In this document: in pieces, positions 8,462-16,545 of the stretch
How positions within the stretch are numbered: the stretch's first letter is position 1
How the letters are laid out: each line of letters begins with the position of its first letter
NCBI GenBank assembly: GCA_903868595.1
Contig: CAIPVV010000050.1
Location: forward strand, 1-64,000
DNA length: 64,000 nucleotides
DNA from: an uncultured Pseudomonadota bacterium
Lineage (GTDB): Bacteria > Pseudomonadota > Gammaproteobacteria > Steroidobacterales > Steroidobacteraceae
Direction: 5' to 3'
The notes under the pieces: model-generated
Database searches by the model: none
Seen by the model: only the letters and a program-made list of their open reading frames with translations
Told to the model about the DNA's origin: nothing
Translations under genes and position numbers: made by a program

Positions 8462-10432
8462 ATGCAGGAACTCGACGAAATATTCGGCGCCGACGGGCCG
8501 CTGTCAGCTGCGCTGAGCGGTTTTCGCCCGCGCGCGTCCCAGCGACGTATGGCCACTCAGGTGGCCGATACCCTGGAGCGCCGCGGACGGCTGCTGGTGG
8601 AGGCCGGCACCGGCACCGGCAAGACCTTCGCCTACCTGATCCCGGCGCTGCTGTCCGGCGGCAAGGTCATCGTTTCCACCGGCACGCGTACCCTGCAGGA
8701 CCAGCTGTTCGCACGCGACGTGCCGCTGCTGGCGCGGGTGCTCGGCCGCATCGCCCGCATCGCGCTGCTGAAGGGCCGGAACAACTACCTGTGCCGCGAG
8801 CGCCTGTTGCGTACGGAGGAGGAGCTGCAATTCGACGCGCCCTCCACCCGCGGCGTGCTGCAGAAGATCCGCGACTGGTCACTGGTCACCGGCAGCGGCG
8901 ACCTGGCCGAGGTACCCGAGCTCTCGGATGGTCATCCGCTGCGCGCACGCATCACCTCCACGCGCGACAGCTGCAGCGGGCCGCGCTGCGCTGAATTCTC
9001 GCGCTGCCACGTCTTTGCGGCCCGCCGTACGGCCGGCGAGGCGGATCTGGTCGTGGTCAACCACCACCTGCTGCTGGCGGACCTGGCCCTCAAGGAGGAG
9101 GGGTACGGGGACCTGCTGCCCAGCGCCGATGCCGTGATCCTTGACGAGGCCCACCAGGTGCCGGACTTGGCGGCGCAGTTCTTCGGCTCCAGCTTCGGCA
9201 GTCGGCAGGTCGACCTGCTGCTGCAGGACTTGCATACGGCCCTCATCGCCACCGGCAGCGGCCCGCGCCGGCTCGCGTTGGCGGAGGATCGCCTGCAACG
9301 CGCCCAGCACGTGGCGGCGGAGCGTATTTCGGCGCGCGTCGGGCCACAGGGGCGGGTGGGCTGGGACGATGCGGCCCAGGGCGTGGACGATGCGGTGGCC
9401 CAGCTGGCTGCGGAGCTGGGCGTGCTGGCCACGCAGATTGCGGACCTGGATGGTGGCGAGGCCCTGCAGCAGTGCGCGCAGCGCACCGTGGAACTGTGCG
9501 AGAGCCTGGAGCGCATTGCCGAGGCGCTGCCCGCGGAAGGGGCGCGCACGCTGGAGTCCGGACCGCGCGGCTTCTCGCTGCAGCTGCTGCCCTTCGACGT
9601 GGGACCGCGCTTCCGGGCGATGGTGGATGCGCGGCGCTGCGCGTGGATCTTCACCTCAGCCACGCTCACCGTGGGTGAGGACTTCAGCCATTTCTCCAAT
9701 CGCCTGGGCCTGACCGACGATGCCGACACGCTGCGCATCGAGAGTCCCTTCGACTACGAGCGCCAGGCCATCCTGTACGTCCCGACCGGCCTGCCGGATC
9801 CCTCGGCGCCCGCCTACACCGATGCCGTGGTCGCGCAGGCCGTGACGCTGGTGGAGGCCTCCGGTGGCGGCGCCTTCCTGCTGTTCACCAGCCATCGCGC
9901 GCTGGAGCGCGCGGCGCGCAGCCTGCGCGAGCGCTGGCAGGCCAAGGGCGATGGCGAGCCGGACTTTCACATCTTCGTTCAGGGCGAGTCCCCGCGGGAG
10001 CTGTTGCTGCGCGAATTCCGCAGCTGCGAGCGCGCGGTGCTGCTGGGCACCTCCAGCTTCTGGGAGGGCGTAGACGTGCAGGGCGAGGCGCTGCGGCTGG
10101 TCATCATCGACAAGCTGCCTTTTGCCTCGCCGGATGATCCGCTGACCCGTGCCCGCGTGGAGAACATCCGCCTCAAGGGCGGCAACCCGTTCAACGACTA
10201 CCAGTTGCCGGAGGCCGCGCTCGCGCTCAAGCAGGGCGTCGGCCGGCTGATCCGCAGTGAAGAAGACGAGGGGGTCGTGGTGATCTGTGACCCGCGCCTG
10301 GCAACGCGCGGCTACGGCCGCGTGCTGGTCAAGAGCCTGCCACCGATGCGTCGCAGCCGCGACGCCGACGAAGTCCTTCGATTCCTTAAGCGCCTGTGCC
10401 CGCGTTCCGCGCATCGCGAGGTGGCCCCGTGA
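8462..10432 (+). CDS. yoaA: ATP-dependent DNA helicase, DinG/YoaA family (XPD-like, Fe-S)
   Basis: Superfamily 2 5'-3' DNA helicase (656 residues), probably acting on damaged or stalled replication intermediates. It shows Walker A AGTGTGKT (48-55), DEAH at 228-231 and the C-terminal helicase motifs (TSSFWEGVDVQG; QGVGRLIRS). Four cysteines between Walker A and Walker B, Cys111, Cys171, Cys176 and Cys182, are spaced as in the 4Fe-4S cluster of XPD/DinG proteins. The size and lack of an extra nuclease domain fit YoaA better than the longer DinG. The stop codon overlaps the next gene by four bases (GTGA), so it is coupled to tsaB. Confidence 0.92.
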   Translation: MQELDEIFGADGPLSAALSGFRPRASQRRMATQVADTLERRGRLLVEAGTGTGKTFAYLIPALLSGGKVIVSTGTRTLQDQLFARDVPLLARVLGRIARIALLKGRNNYLCRERLLRTEEELQFDAPSTRGVLQKIRDWSLVTGSGDLAEVPELSDGHPLRARITSTRDSCSGPRCAEFSRCHVFAARRTAGEADLVVVNHHLLLADLALKEEGYGDLLPSADAVILDEAHQVPDLAAQFFGSSFGSRQVDLLLQDLHTALIATGSGPRRLALAEDRLQRAQHVAAERISARVGPQGRVGWDDAAQGVDDAVAQLAAELGVLATQIADLDGGEALQQCAQRTVELCESLERIAEALPAEGARTLESGPRGFSLQLLPFDVGPRFRAMVDARRCAWIFTSATLTVGEDFSHFSNRLGLTDDADTLRIESPFDYERQAILYVPTGLPDPSAPAYTDAVVAQAVTLVEASGGGAFLLFTSHRALERAARSLRERWQAKGDGEPDFHIFVQGESPRELLLREFRSCERAVLLGTSSFWEGVDVQGEALRLVIIDKLPFASPDDPLTRARVENIRLKGGNPFNDYQLPEAALALKQGVGRLIRSEEDEGVVVICDPRLATRGYGRVLVKSLPPMRRSRDADEVLRFLKRLCPRSAHREVAP

Positions 10433-11136
10433 AACTCCTCGCCCTGGATACCGCCAGCGGGCAATGCTCCGTCGCGCTGCTGCTGGAGGGGGCGATGATC
10501 ACGCGGGAGGTTGCCACGGCCCGCGACCACGCCAAGCTCATCCTGCCGATGGTGCAGTCGCTGCTCGCGGAAGCGGGCGTCGGTCTGGCCGGCTTGGACG
10601 CCATCGCGTTCGGCCGCGGCCCGGGCTCCTTCACGGGCCTGCGGATCGCCGCCAGCGTTACCCAGGGGCTGGCCTTCGGGGCGGACCTGCCCGTGCTGCC
10701 GGTGTCCGACCTGCGGGCCCTCGCCCTGCAGGCGCTGACGCAGGTGGCGACGCCGCGTCCGCCCCAGCGCGTGCTGGCCTGCATGGATGCGCGCATGCAG
10801 GAGGTCTACTGGGCCTTGTACGAGGCGAGCGCCGACGGTCAGCTGGCCGAGGCCCACGAGCAGGTCAGCGCGCCCAGTGCGCTCGTGGCCGCGGCACTGC
10901 CCTATGGCGCTAGTGCCGCGGGGTGGGTCGGCGCGGGGCGGGGGCTGGAGGCGTACGCGAACGGCCTGGCGGTGCTGGGGATGACCACCTCGCACCTGCT
11001 GCCGCTGGCCGAACCCCACGCGCGCGAGGTGGCGCTTCTGGGTTCCCGGCAGTGGCTGGCGGGGGAGGCGCTGCCCGCCGAGGCGGCCATTCCGGTGTAT
11101 TTGCGCGATAACGTTGCACAATCCCCTCGTCCGTAA
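10429..11136 (+). CDS. tsaB: tRNA threonylcarbamoyladenosine biosynthesis protein TsaB
   Basis: Non-catalytic partner of TsaD in making N6-threonylcarbamoyladenosine (t6A) at position 37 of ANN-decoding tRNAs. The 235-residue product has the ASKHA-like N-terminal LLALDTASGQCSVAL, the HAKLILPMV segment and the GRGPGSFTGLRI motif diagnostic of TsaB/YeaZ. I chose GTG 10429, which overlaps the helicase stop (GTGA) and starts exactly at the conserved strand; an ATG 33 bases upstream would add an unconserved tail inside the helicase gene. Confidence 0.94.
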   Translation: MKLLALDTASGQCSVALLLEGAMITREVATARDHAKLILPMVQSLLAEAGVGLAGLDAIAFGRGPGSFTGLRIAASVTQGLAFGADLPVLPVSDLRALALQALTQVATPRPPQRVLACMDARMQEVYWALYEASADGQLAEAHEQVSAPSALVAAALPYGASAAGWVGAGRGLEAYANGLAVLGMTTSHLLPLAEPHAREVALLGSRQWLAGEALPAEAAIPVYLRDNVAQSPRP

Positions 11137-11142
11137 CAGGAC

Positions 11143-11166
11143 TGCAATAGACTTGTCATGTAATCA
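11143..11166 (+). promoter_or_regulatory. Putative Pho box upstream of phoB
   Basis: TGCAATAGACT and TGTCATGTAAT form two 11-base half-sites (11143-11153 and 11154-11164) in the 73-base gap before phoB. The core CTTGTCAT is also found upstream of pstC. This resembles the CTGTCAT direct repeats bound by PhoB, but the first half-site is weak. Confidence 0.4.
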
Positions 11167-11209
11167 CGGCAGCAGAAATATCCTGTCAACAGGGTGCTGA
11201 CGACACGTC

Positions 11210-11905
11210 ATGAGCGCACGACAAATCCTGATCGTCGAGGACGAACGGCCGATCCGAGAAATGATCGCCTTCGCACTGAAGCGCGCCGGCTATGGCGTGC
11301 AGGAAGCAGCCGATTGCCGCAGCGCCCGCCTGATGCTGGCTGACCAGCGACCGGACCTGCTGCTGGTGGACTGGATGTTGCCGGACATGAGCGGCCTGGA
11401 GCTCACGCGGCTGATCAAGCGCGACCGGGATACCCGGGAGCTGCCGGTCATCATGCTGACCGCGCGAGCTGGGGAAGCCGACAAGGTCGCCGGACTGGAG
11501 GGCGGTGCGGACGACTACGTCACCAAGCCGTTCTCGCCACGCGAGCTGCTGGCGCGCATCCAGGCGGTCCTGCGCCGTACCAGCACCGGTACGACCGATG
11601 AGACGATCTCCATCGGTGGCTTGGACCTGGACAAGGCCAGCCATCGGGTCAGCACCGGGGAGCGCACCGTTGCCCTGGGGCCGACCGAGTACCGCATGCT
11701 GGAATTCTTCATGACCCACCCGGACCGCGTGTACACGCGCGAGCAGCTGCTGGACCGCGTGTGGGGTGGCAATGTCTACGTCGAGGAGCGCACCATCGAC
11801 GTCCACATCCGCCGCCTGCGCAAGGCGCTGGAGGAGTTCGGGCACGATCGCCTGGTGCAGACAGTGCGCGGTGCCGGCTACCGGTTTTCCGCGCGCGAGG
11901 AATAA
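11210..11905 (+). CDS. phoB: Phosphate regulon response regulator PhoB
   Basis: OmpR-type transcription factor (231 residues) that activates Pho genes when phosphate is scarce. The receiver domain shows the acidic pair Glu10/Asp11, phosphoacceptor Asp54, the conserved Thr of IMLTA (about 84) and Lys106. A winged-helix DNA-binding domain follows (about 130-228), with the recognition region [18 protein letters not shown] typical of PhoB. It lies directly upstream of phoR with a 6-base gap and so forms a two-component operon, probably autoregulated through the upstream CTTGTCAT element. Confidence 0.96.
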   Translation: MSARQILIVEDERPIREMIAFALKRAGYGVQEAADCRSARLMLADQRPDLLLVDWMLPDMSGLELTRLIKRDRDTRELPVIMLTARAGEADKVAGLEGGADDYVTKPFSPRELLARIQAVLRRTSTGTTDETISIGGLDLDKASHRVSTGERTVALGPTEYRMLEFFMTHPDRVYTREQLLDRVWGGNVYVEERTIDVHIRRLRKALEEFGHDRLVQTVRGAGYRFSAREE

Positions 11906-11911
11906 CAGCGG

Positions 11912-13258
11912 ATGGACGACGGCTTGCGGGCCTGGGGCTTTGCGCTGGCGCGACTGGCGACGCTGGTCGTGGTCGGCGCCATTGTCGGCCTGTCCTTCGG
12001 GCATGCGGTCACCGGCCTGGCGTTGGTGCTGGCGGGGGCGCTGGCCTGGAACTACTTCAATCTCTTCCGGCTGGACTACTGGCTGCGCGACCGCAGTACG
12101 CGCGATGCGCCGGATTCCGGTGGCGTCTGGGGCGACGTGATCACCCAGGTCGTTCGTCTGCACCGCCGCAAGCGCTTCCACAAGCAACGCCTGCTGGACG
12201 TCTTTCGTGAATTGCGGCATTCCACCGCCGCGATGCCCGACGGCGTGGTGGTGCTCAACGTACAGTCGGAGATCGTCTGGTTCAACCGCATGGCCGGCCG
12301 CCTGCTGAACCTCAAGCGCCGCGCCGACCTGGGCATCCGCATCACCAACCTGGTGCGTGAGCCCGACTTTGTCCGTTACTTGCAGAAGGGCGACTTCAGC
12401 GACACCTTGCAGTTGAGGCGCTCGACCGACGAGCTGTACTTGTCGTTCCAGGTCGTGCCGTACGGTGGCAACCAGCGCCTGATGCTGGTGCGCGACGTGA
12501 CGCGCCAGGTGGCGCTGGAGTCCATGCGCAAGGATTTCGTGGCCAACGCATCGCACGAACTGCGCTCGCCGCTGACCGTGATCACGGGATACCTGGAGAC
12601 CCTCGACCAGGACGAGGACATCGAGGAGTCGCTGCGCGGGCCGCTATCGGAGATGCGCCGGCAGGCCGAGCGCATGAACGCGATCGTGCATGACCTGCTG
12701 GAACTCTCGCGGCTGGATGCTAAGCAGGACGAGGTGGTCGGGGATCCGATCGACGTGGGTGCGATGATGAGCATCCTGCGCAAGGACGTGCTCGCCCGCC
12801 CGCGGCATCCCAGCATCACGCTGAAGGTCGACTCGCCAGGCGGCATCCTGGGCGAGGAGAGCGAGATCCAGTCGGCCTTCTCCAACCTCGTGGACAATGC
12901 GGCCAAATACACGCCGCCGGAAGGCCGGGTCGAGGTCCGCTGGTGGGTGGACGACGGCGGGGAAGGGCACTTCGCCGTGTCCGACACGGGCTACGGGATC
13001 TCCGCGGAACACCTGCCGCGCCTCACCGAGCGCTTCTACCGCGTCGATTCGGGGCGCTCGCGCGACACCGGCGGCTCTGGATTGGGCCTCGCGATCGTCA
13101 AGCACGCCCTGCAGCACCACGGCGCGAGCCTGCAAATCGAGAGTCGCGAGGGTGTGGGCAGCAGCTTCACCTGCCATTTTCCCGCACGCCGCGTGTTCGT
13201 CGGTGGACGCGGGGGTAATATCGCCGTAACAAGGGCGACCGACACTGGCCTCAACTGA
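11912..13258 (+). CDS. phoR: Phosphate regulon sensor histidine kinase PhoR
   Basis: Membrane histidine kinase (448 residues) that phosphorylates PhoB under phosphate limitation and dephosphorylates it otherwise. Two hydrophobic stretches within residues 10-55 anchor it, with almost no periplasmic loop, as in PhoR. Next are a PAS domain (about 100-195), HisKA with His215 (NASHELRSPL) and a HATPase_c domain with an N box (SNLVDNAAKY), VSDTGYGIS and GSGLGLAIVK. The lack of a sensory periplasmic domain fits signalling through the Pst transporter and PhoU, both encoded nearby. AGGA precedes the ATG. Confidence 0.95.
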   Translation: MDDGLRAWGFALARLATLVVVGAIVGLSFGHAVTGLALVLAGALAWNYFNLFRLDYWLRDRSTRDAPDSGGVWGDVITQVVRLHRRKRFHKQRLLDVFRELRHSTAAMPDGVVVLNVQSEIVWFNRMAGRLLNLKRRADLGIRITNLVREPDFVRYLQKGDFSDTLQLRRSTDELYLSFQVVPYGGNQRLMLVRDVTRQVALESMRKDFVANASHELRSPLTVITGYLETLDQDEDIEESLRGPLSEMRRQAERMNAIVHDLLELSRLDAKQDEVVGDPIDVGAMMSILRKDVLARPRHPSITLKVDSPGGILGEESEIQSAFSNLVDNAAKYTPPEGRVEVRWWVDDGGEGHFAVSDTGYGISAEHLPRLTERFYRVDSGRSRDTGGSGLGLAIVKHALQHHGASLQIESREGVGSSFTCHFPARRVFVGGRGGNIAVTRATDTGLN

Positions 13259-13268
13259 AGGAATCCGC

Positions 13269-13991
13269 ATGGAAACAGCTGACCTGTCACACCATATCTC
13301 GCGCCGCTTCAACGAAGACCTGGAGCGCGTGCGTACCAAGGTGCTTGCGATGGGCGGCTTCGTCGAGGCGCAGCTGGCCAAGGCGATCACCTCGCTGATC
13401 GAGGGCGACAGTTCCCTGGGCGAGTCGGTGGCCATCGATGACCTGAAGGTCAACGGCATGGAAGTGTCGATCGACGAGGAGTGCAGCCGCATCCTCGCCA
13501 CGCGGGCCCCGGCCGCGGGCGACCTGCGCGTGATCGTCGCGATCATCAAGACCATCACGGATCTGGAGCGCATCGGGGATGAGGGCGAGAAGATCGGCCT
13601 GATCGCCTCGCGTCTCGCCACGATGGAGCGGCCCGAGAACAAGTACCGCGAAATCAAGCACTTGGGAAGGCTTGTTTCGGAAATGGTGCACGATTCACTC
13701 GATGCCTTCGCCCGGATGGACGCCGAAGGTGCCTTGAAGGTGGCGCGTCGCGACCGCCTGGTGGATGAGGAGTACGAGGCCATCCATCGCCAGTGCATCA
13801 CTTTCATGATGGAGGATCCGCGCACCATCCGCCGGGCCCTGGACGTGATGTGGGTGGTGCGCTCCCTGGAGCGCATTGGTGACCATGCCAAGAACATCTG
13901 CGAGTATGTGATCTACATGGTCTACGGCAAGGATGTGCGGCACACCAACCTCGAGGACGTCGAGCGCGAGTTGCAGCAGGCCAAGCCCTAA
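13269..13991 (+). CDS. phoU: Phosphate transport system regulatory protein PhoU
   Basis: Soluble all-helical protein (240 residues) with two tandem PhoU repeats; it links the Pst transporter to PhoR and keeps the Pho response off in phosphate excess. Family-typical segments include the N-terminal HHISRRFNEDLERVR, the metal-binding acidic E-x-x-x-D clusters around EKIGLI and residues near DARAMD-like turns, and RIGDHAKNICEYVIY in repeat 2. The start ATG has AAGGAA upstream. It follows phoR by only 10 bases. PhoU is more often the last gene of pstSCAB-phoU; here it sits with phoBR and is separated from pstCAB. Confidence 0.95.
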   Translation: METADLSHHISRRFNEDLERVRTKVLAMGGFVEAQLAKAITSLIEGDSSLGESVAIDDLKVNGMEVSIDEECSRILATRAPAAGDLRVIVAIIKTITDLERIGDEGEKIGLIASRLATMERPENKYREIKHLGRLVSEMVHDSLDAFARMDAEGALKVARRDRLVDEEYEAIHRQCITFMMEDPRTIRRALDVMWVVRSLERIGDHAKNICEYVIYMVYGKDVRHTNLEDVERELQQAKP

Positions 13992-14012
13992 GTCCGCTCT
14001 TTGGGGGTATTC

Positions 14013-14519
14013 GTGGATAGCCTTTTTAGAAACCGCCGCGCGGTCAACATCGCGGCGGCGCTGCTGTGCTTCGGGCTCGTGGCCTATGCCCTCTACTCGC
14101 AGCAATTTCAGGGTCTGACCCCCTGTCCGCTCTGCATCTTCCAGCGCATTGGCATCACGGCCCTGGGCGTGACGTTCGTGCTGGCCGCCTTGCCCGGGGA
14201 ACCGCAGGTGTTCCTGCGTCGCGCGACCCTCGCCCTGGTGCTGCTGGCGGCGGTGTCGACCGCCGGGGTCGCCGTGCGCCACCTGTATATCCAGGCGCTG
14301 CCAGCCGACCGCGTGCCGGTCTGCGGGGCGACGCTGGACTACATGCTGGACGTCTTCCCGCTCACCGACGTGCTGCGCAAGGTGCTGACCGGGTCCGGGG
14401 AATGCCACAAGGTCGACTGGACCTTCCTGGGCCTGGCCATGCCCGCCTGGGTGCTGATCTGGATGGTGGTGCTGGGTTCGCTGGGCCTGGCCACCAACGC
14501 CCGGGGCGTGCGCCGCTAG
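14013..14519 (+). CDS. dsbB: Disulfide bond formation protein B
   Basis: Inner-membrane quinone reductase that reoxidises periplasmic DsbA. The 168-residue protein has four hydrophobic helices, the first-loop CPLC pair (Cys38 and Cys41) and a second-loop pair (in VCGATLDY and GSGECHK), the exact arrangement of DsbB. I prefer GTG 14013, which has GGGGGT a few bases upstream; TTG 14001 is an alternative that adds four residues. It follows phoU by about 20 bases and converges on dapE, an odd neighbour for a Pho operon. No dsbA is in the window. Confidence 0.93.
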   Translation: MDSLFRNRRAVNIAAALLCFGLVAYALYSQQFQGLTPCPLCIFQRIGITALGVTFVLAALPGEPQVFLRRATLALVLLAAVSTAGVAVRHLYIQALPADRVPVCGATLDYMLDVFPLTDVLRKVLTGSGECHKVDWTFLGLAMPAWVLIWMVVLGSLGLATNARGVRR

Positions 14520-14524
14520 TCTGG

Positions 14525-14543
14525 GGCGCCGCCGCGCGGCGCC
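14525..14543. terminator. Hairpin between convergent dsbB and dapE
   Basis: GGCGCCGC (14525-14532) and GCGGCGCC (14536-14543) form a perfect 8-bp stem with a 3-base loop in the 34-base gap between the two stop codons. There is no T tract. Confidence 0.4.
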
Positions 14544-14553
14544 AGCCGCTCCC

Positions 14554-15687
14554 TCAGGTGAGGAGCTGCCGCAGCACTTCCACGTACATACCGTGGAGGG
14601 CGTCGAGTTCCGCCACGGGCACGGACTCGTTGACCTTGTGGATGGAGGCGTTGGTCACGCCCAGCTCCACCACCTGCGTACCCAGCGTCACAATAAAGCG
14701 CCCGTCGGAGGTCCCGCCACCGGTGCTCAGGGCCGGCGTTTGGCCCGTGGTCTTCTGTACGGCCGCCGCGACGGCCGCCGACAGCGGGCCCGGCGGCGTG
14801 TAGAACGGCTCGCCGGACACATACCACTCGATCGTGTAGCGCACCTTGTGGCGCTCGAGGATGGATTCGACGGTGGACTTCAGGCCTTGCTGTGTCTGCA
14901 CCGGGTTGTAGCGCAGGTTGAAGCGCGCCTTGAGCTCCCCCGGGATCACGTTCGGGGCGCCGGTGCCGGCATTGATGTTGGAGATCTGGAAACTGGTCGG
15001 CTGGAAGTGCTCGTTGCCCTGGTCCCAGGTCCGGGCCGTCAGCTCCGCCAGCGCCGGCGCGAAGCTGTGCACCGGGTTCTGGGCCAGCTGCGGGTAGGCA
15101 ATGTGGCCCTGGACGCCGTGTACGGTCAGCCGGCCGCTAAAGGAGCCCCGGCGGCCGATCTTGATCGTGTCGCCGGCGCGATGCTCGCTGGAGGGTTCCC
15201 CCACGAGGCACCAGTCGATTTTTACGCCCCGCTGCCGCAGCGTCTCCACGACGCGCTTGGTACCGTCTACGGAGGGGCCTTCCTCGTCGCTGGTGATCAG
15301 GAAGGCGATGGAGCCCTTGTGGTCGGGGTGCTCCCGGACGAACGCCTCGCAGGCCGTGACCATGGCGGCCAGGCCACTCTTCATGTCCGCCGCACCGCGG
15401 CCGTAGAGGATGCCGTCGACAATGACCGGCTTGAAGGGGTCCGTGCGCCACTCCTCCAGTGGGCCCGTGGGCACCACATCGGTATGTCCCGCGAAGCACA
15501 GCACCGGGCCGCTGGTGCCGCGGCGCGCCCAGAAGTTCTCCACGTTGCCGTAATTGAGCTTCTCGACCTCGAATCCCGCGGCGGACAGGCGCTTGATCAT
15601 CAGGTCTTGGCAGCCGTTGTCCGTGGGGGTGACCGAGGCACGCGAGATCAGTTCTTGGGTGAATGCCAGCGTGTCGGAAGTCTGCAA
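14554..15687 (-). CDS. dapE: Succinyl-diaminopimelate desuccinylase
   Basis: M20-family zinc amidase (377 residues) that removes succinate from N-succinyl-LL-diaminopimelate in lysine and peptidoglycan precursor synthesis. Metal and catalytic residues are seen in [25 protein letters not shown] and [12 protein letters not shown]; the C-terminal GGTSDGRF with [12 protein letters not shown] is diagnostic of DapE over ArgE. The start appears to be TTG 15687 (protein begins MQTSDTLAF), with AGGAC about nine bases upstream; no closer ATG or GTG fits the alignment. dapD and dapC, which act earlier in the same pathway, lie on the same strand 4.5-8 kb away, separated by the pst genes. Confidence 0.94.
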   Translation of the reverse strand: MQTSDTLAFTQELISRASVTPTDNGCQDLMIKRLSAAGFEVEKLNYGNVENFWARRGTSGPVLCFAGHTDVVPTGPLEEWRTDPFKPVIVDGILYGRGAADMKSGLAAMVTACEAFVREHPDHKGSIAFLITSDEEGPSVDGTKRVVETLRQRGVKIDWCLVGEPSSEHRAGDTIKIGRRGSFSGRLTVHGVQGHIAYPQLAQNPVHSFAPALAELTARTWDQGNEHFQPTSFQISNINAGTGAPNVIPGELKARFNLRYNPVQTQQGLKSTVESILERHKVRYTIEWYVSGEPFYTPPGPLSAAVAAAVQKTTGQTPALSTGGGTSDGRFIVTLGTQVVELGVTNASIHKVNESVPVAELDALHGMYVEVLRQLLT

Positions 15688-16545
15688 CGTCGTGGTCCTG
15701 GGGTTCGAGAGGGGCGGGGCGGGTCGCGACGCGTTTATACGGTCGGGCGGCCGTACAAATCAAGTACTTGCCGCCCCGAAAACGGTGGGGTCGGGGCTCC
15801 CGGGTGGAGAAACCTCCGTCCCTGCAATAAATCTGACACATAACCGCAATAGAGTCGCGTCATCGCAAAACAGCGTGATTCGGGATCGGCACGCCGATCC
15901 GCGCGAACGCGCTCCTGGAGACCCCCGGTGATCACCTCGCGCGCGCTGCAGTCCGGCCTGATCGCTCCGGCGCCCCCGGGCCCGCCGCCGACCTCCGGCA
16001 CGCGCGATGCCCTTGGGGAAGGGGTCATGCAGAACGGCTGCAACAGCTTCAGCGGGATCAAGGCCCTCAAGGACAGGAACGAAGCACGCGACCTCAAGGT
16101 GGGCAATTCGCTGCGCGAGGCTGGCGCCTGCCTGAAGGCCAGTGAAAACGATCTCCTGATCGTCCAGAAGCGGGTGGTCAACCCGACGTCCCCGGGGAAT
16201 CGTCGGCCAGAGTTTCCGGAAGTGGGCGGCAGAGTCCGGGCGTGCAGGAATCCAGCAACGAGTCCGACAGCGGGTGTTGGATGGGTGCCGCTGACCGCGG
16301 CGAAAGCCGCCACGGTGCGCAAATCCGGCAGCAAGGAGCGAAACGTCGCCCAAGCCTGCGATCCCGGCTGTCGGGGCTGGCTGGCAGGCGCGGCTTCGTC
16401 GCTGCGAGCATCGGCAGGCCCCGGGCGCGCGGGAGCGCACAGGGGGCAGCGGCGAGGCCCATTTGCCCTGTTGCAATGACTTTAGCTTGTCATCATACGT
16501 CGGTTTACTAGACCATTAGCGCACCCCTAGGCGGATCCGTCCTGC
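15688..16545. other. 858-base intergenic region between dapE and pstC, no recognised gene
   Basis: This region divides dapE (leftward) from pstC (rightward). Frames stay open for 180-240 codons on both strands (for example 15928-16479 plus and 15760-16476 minus), but none gives a product I recognise, none has a clear ribosome binding site, and the frames overlap one another. It may be a decayed gene. A phosphate-binding protein gene (pstS), which commonly lies just upstream of pstC, is not here in any frame. The last 70 bases carry a possible Pho box. Confidence 0.55.
16477..16500 (+). promoter_or_regulatory. Putative Pho box upstream of pstC
   Basis: TGACTTTAGCT (16477-16487) followed by TGTCATCATAC (16488-16498) gives two half-sites 11 bases apart, about 50-70 bases upstream of pstC. 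The CTTGTCAT core and a preceding GCAAT are shared with the element upstream of phoB, which supports a common PhoB site. Confidence 0.45.

Noticed and set aside
14001-14012. TTG start for dsbB
   Set aside because: GTG 14013 has a better-placed GGGGGT upstream and gives a standard DsbB N-terminus.
15760-16476. 238-codon minus-strand frame upstream of dapE
   Set aside because: Some stretches look protein-like, but the same bases are open in two other frames, there is no start signal and no family was recognised; kept only as an unexplained region.
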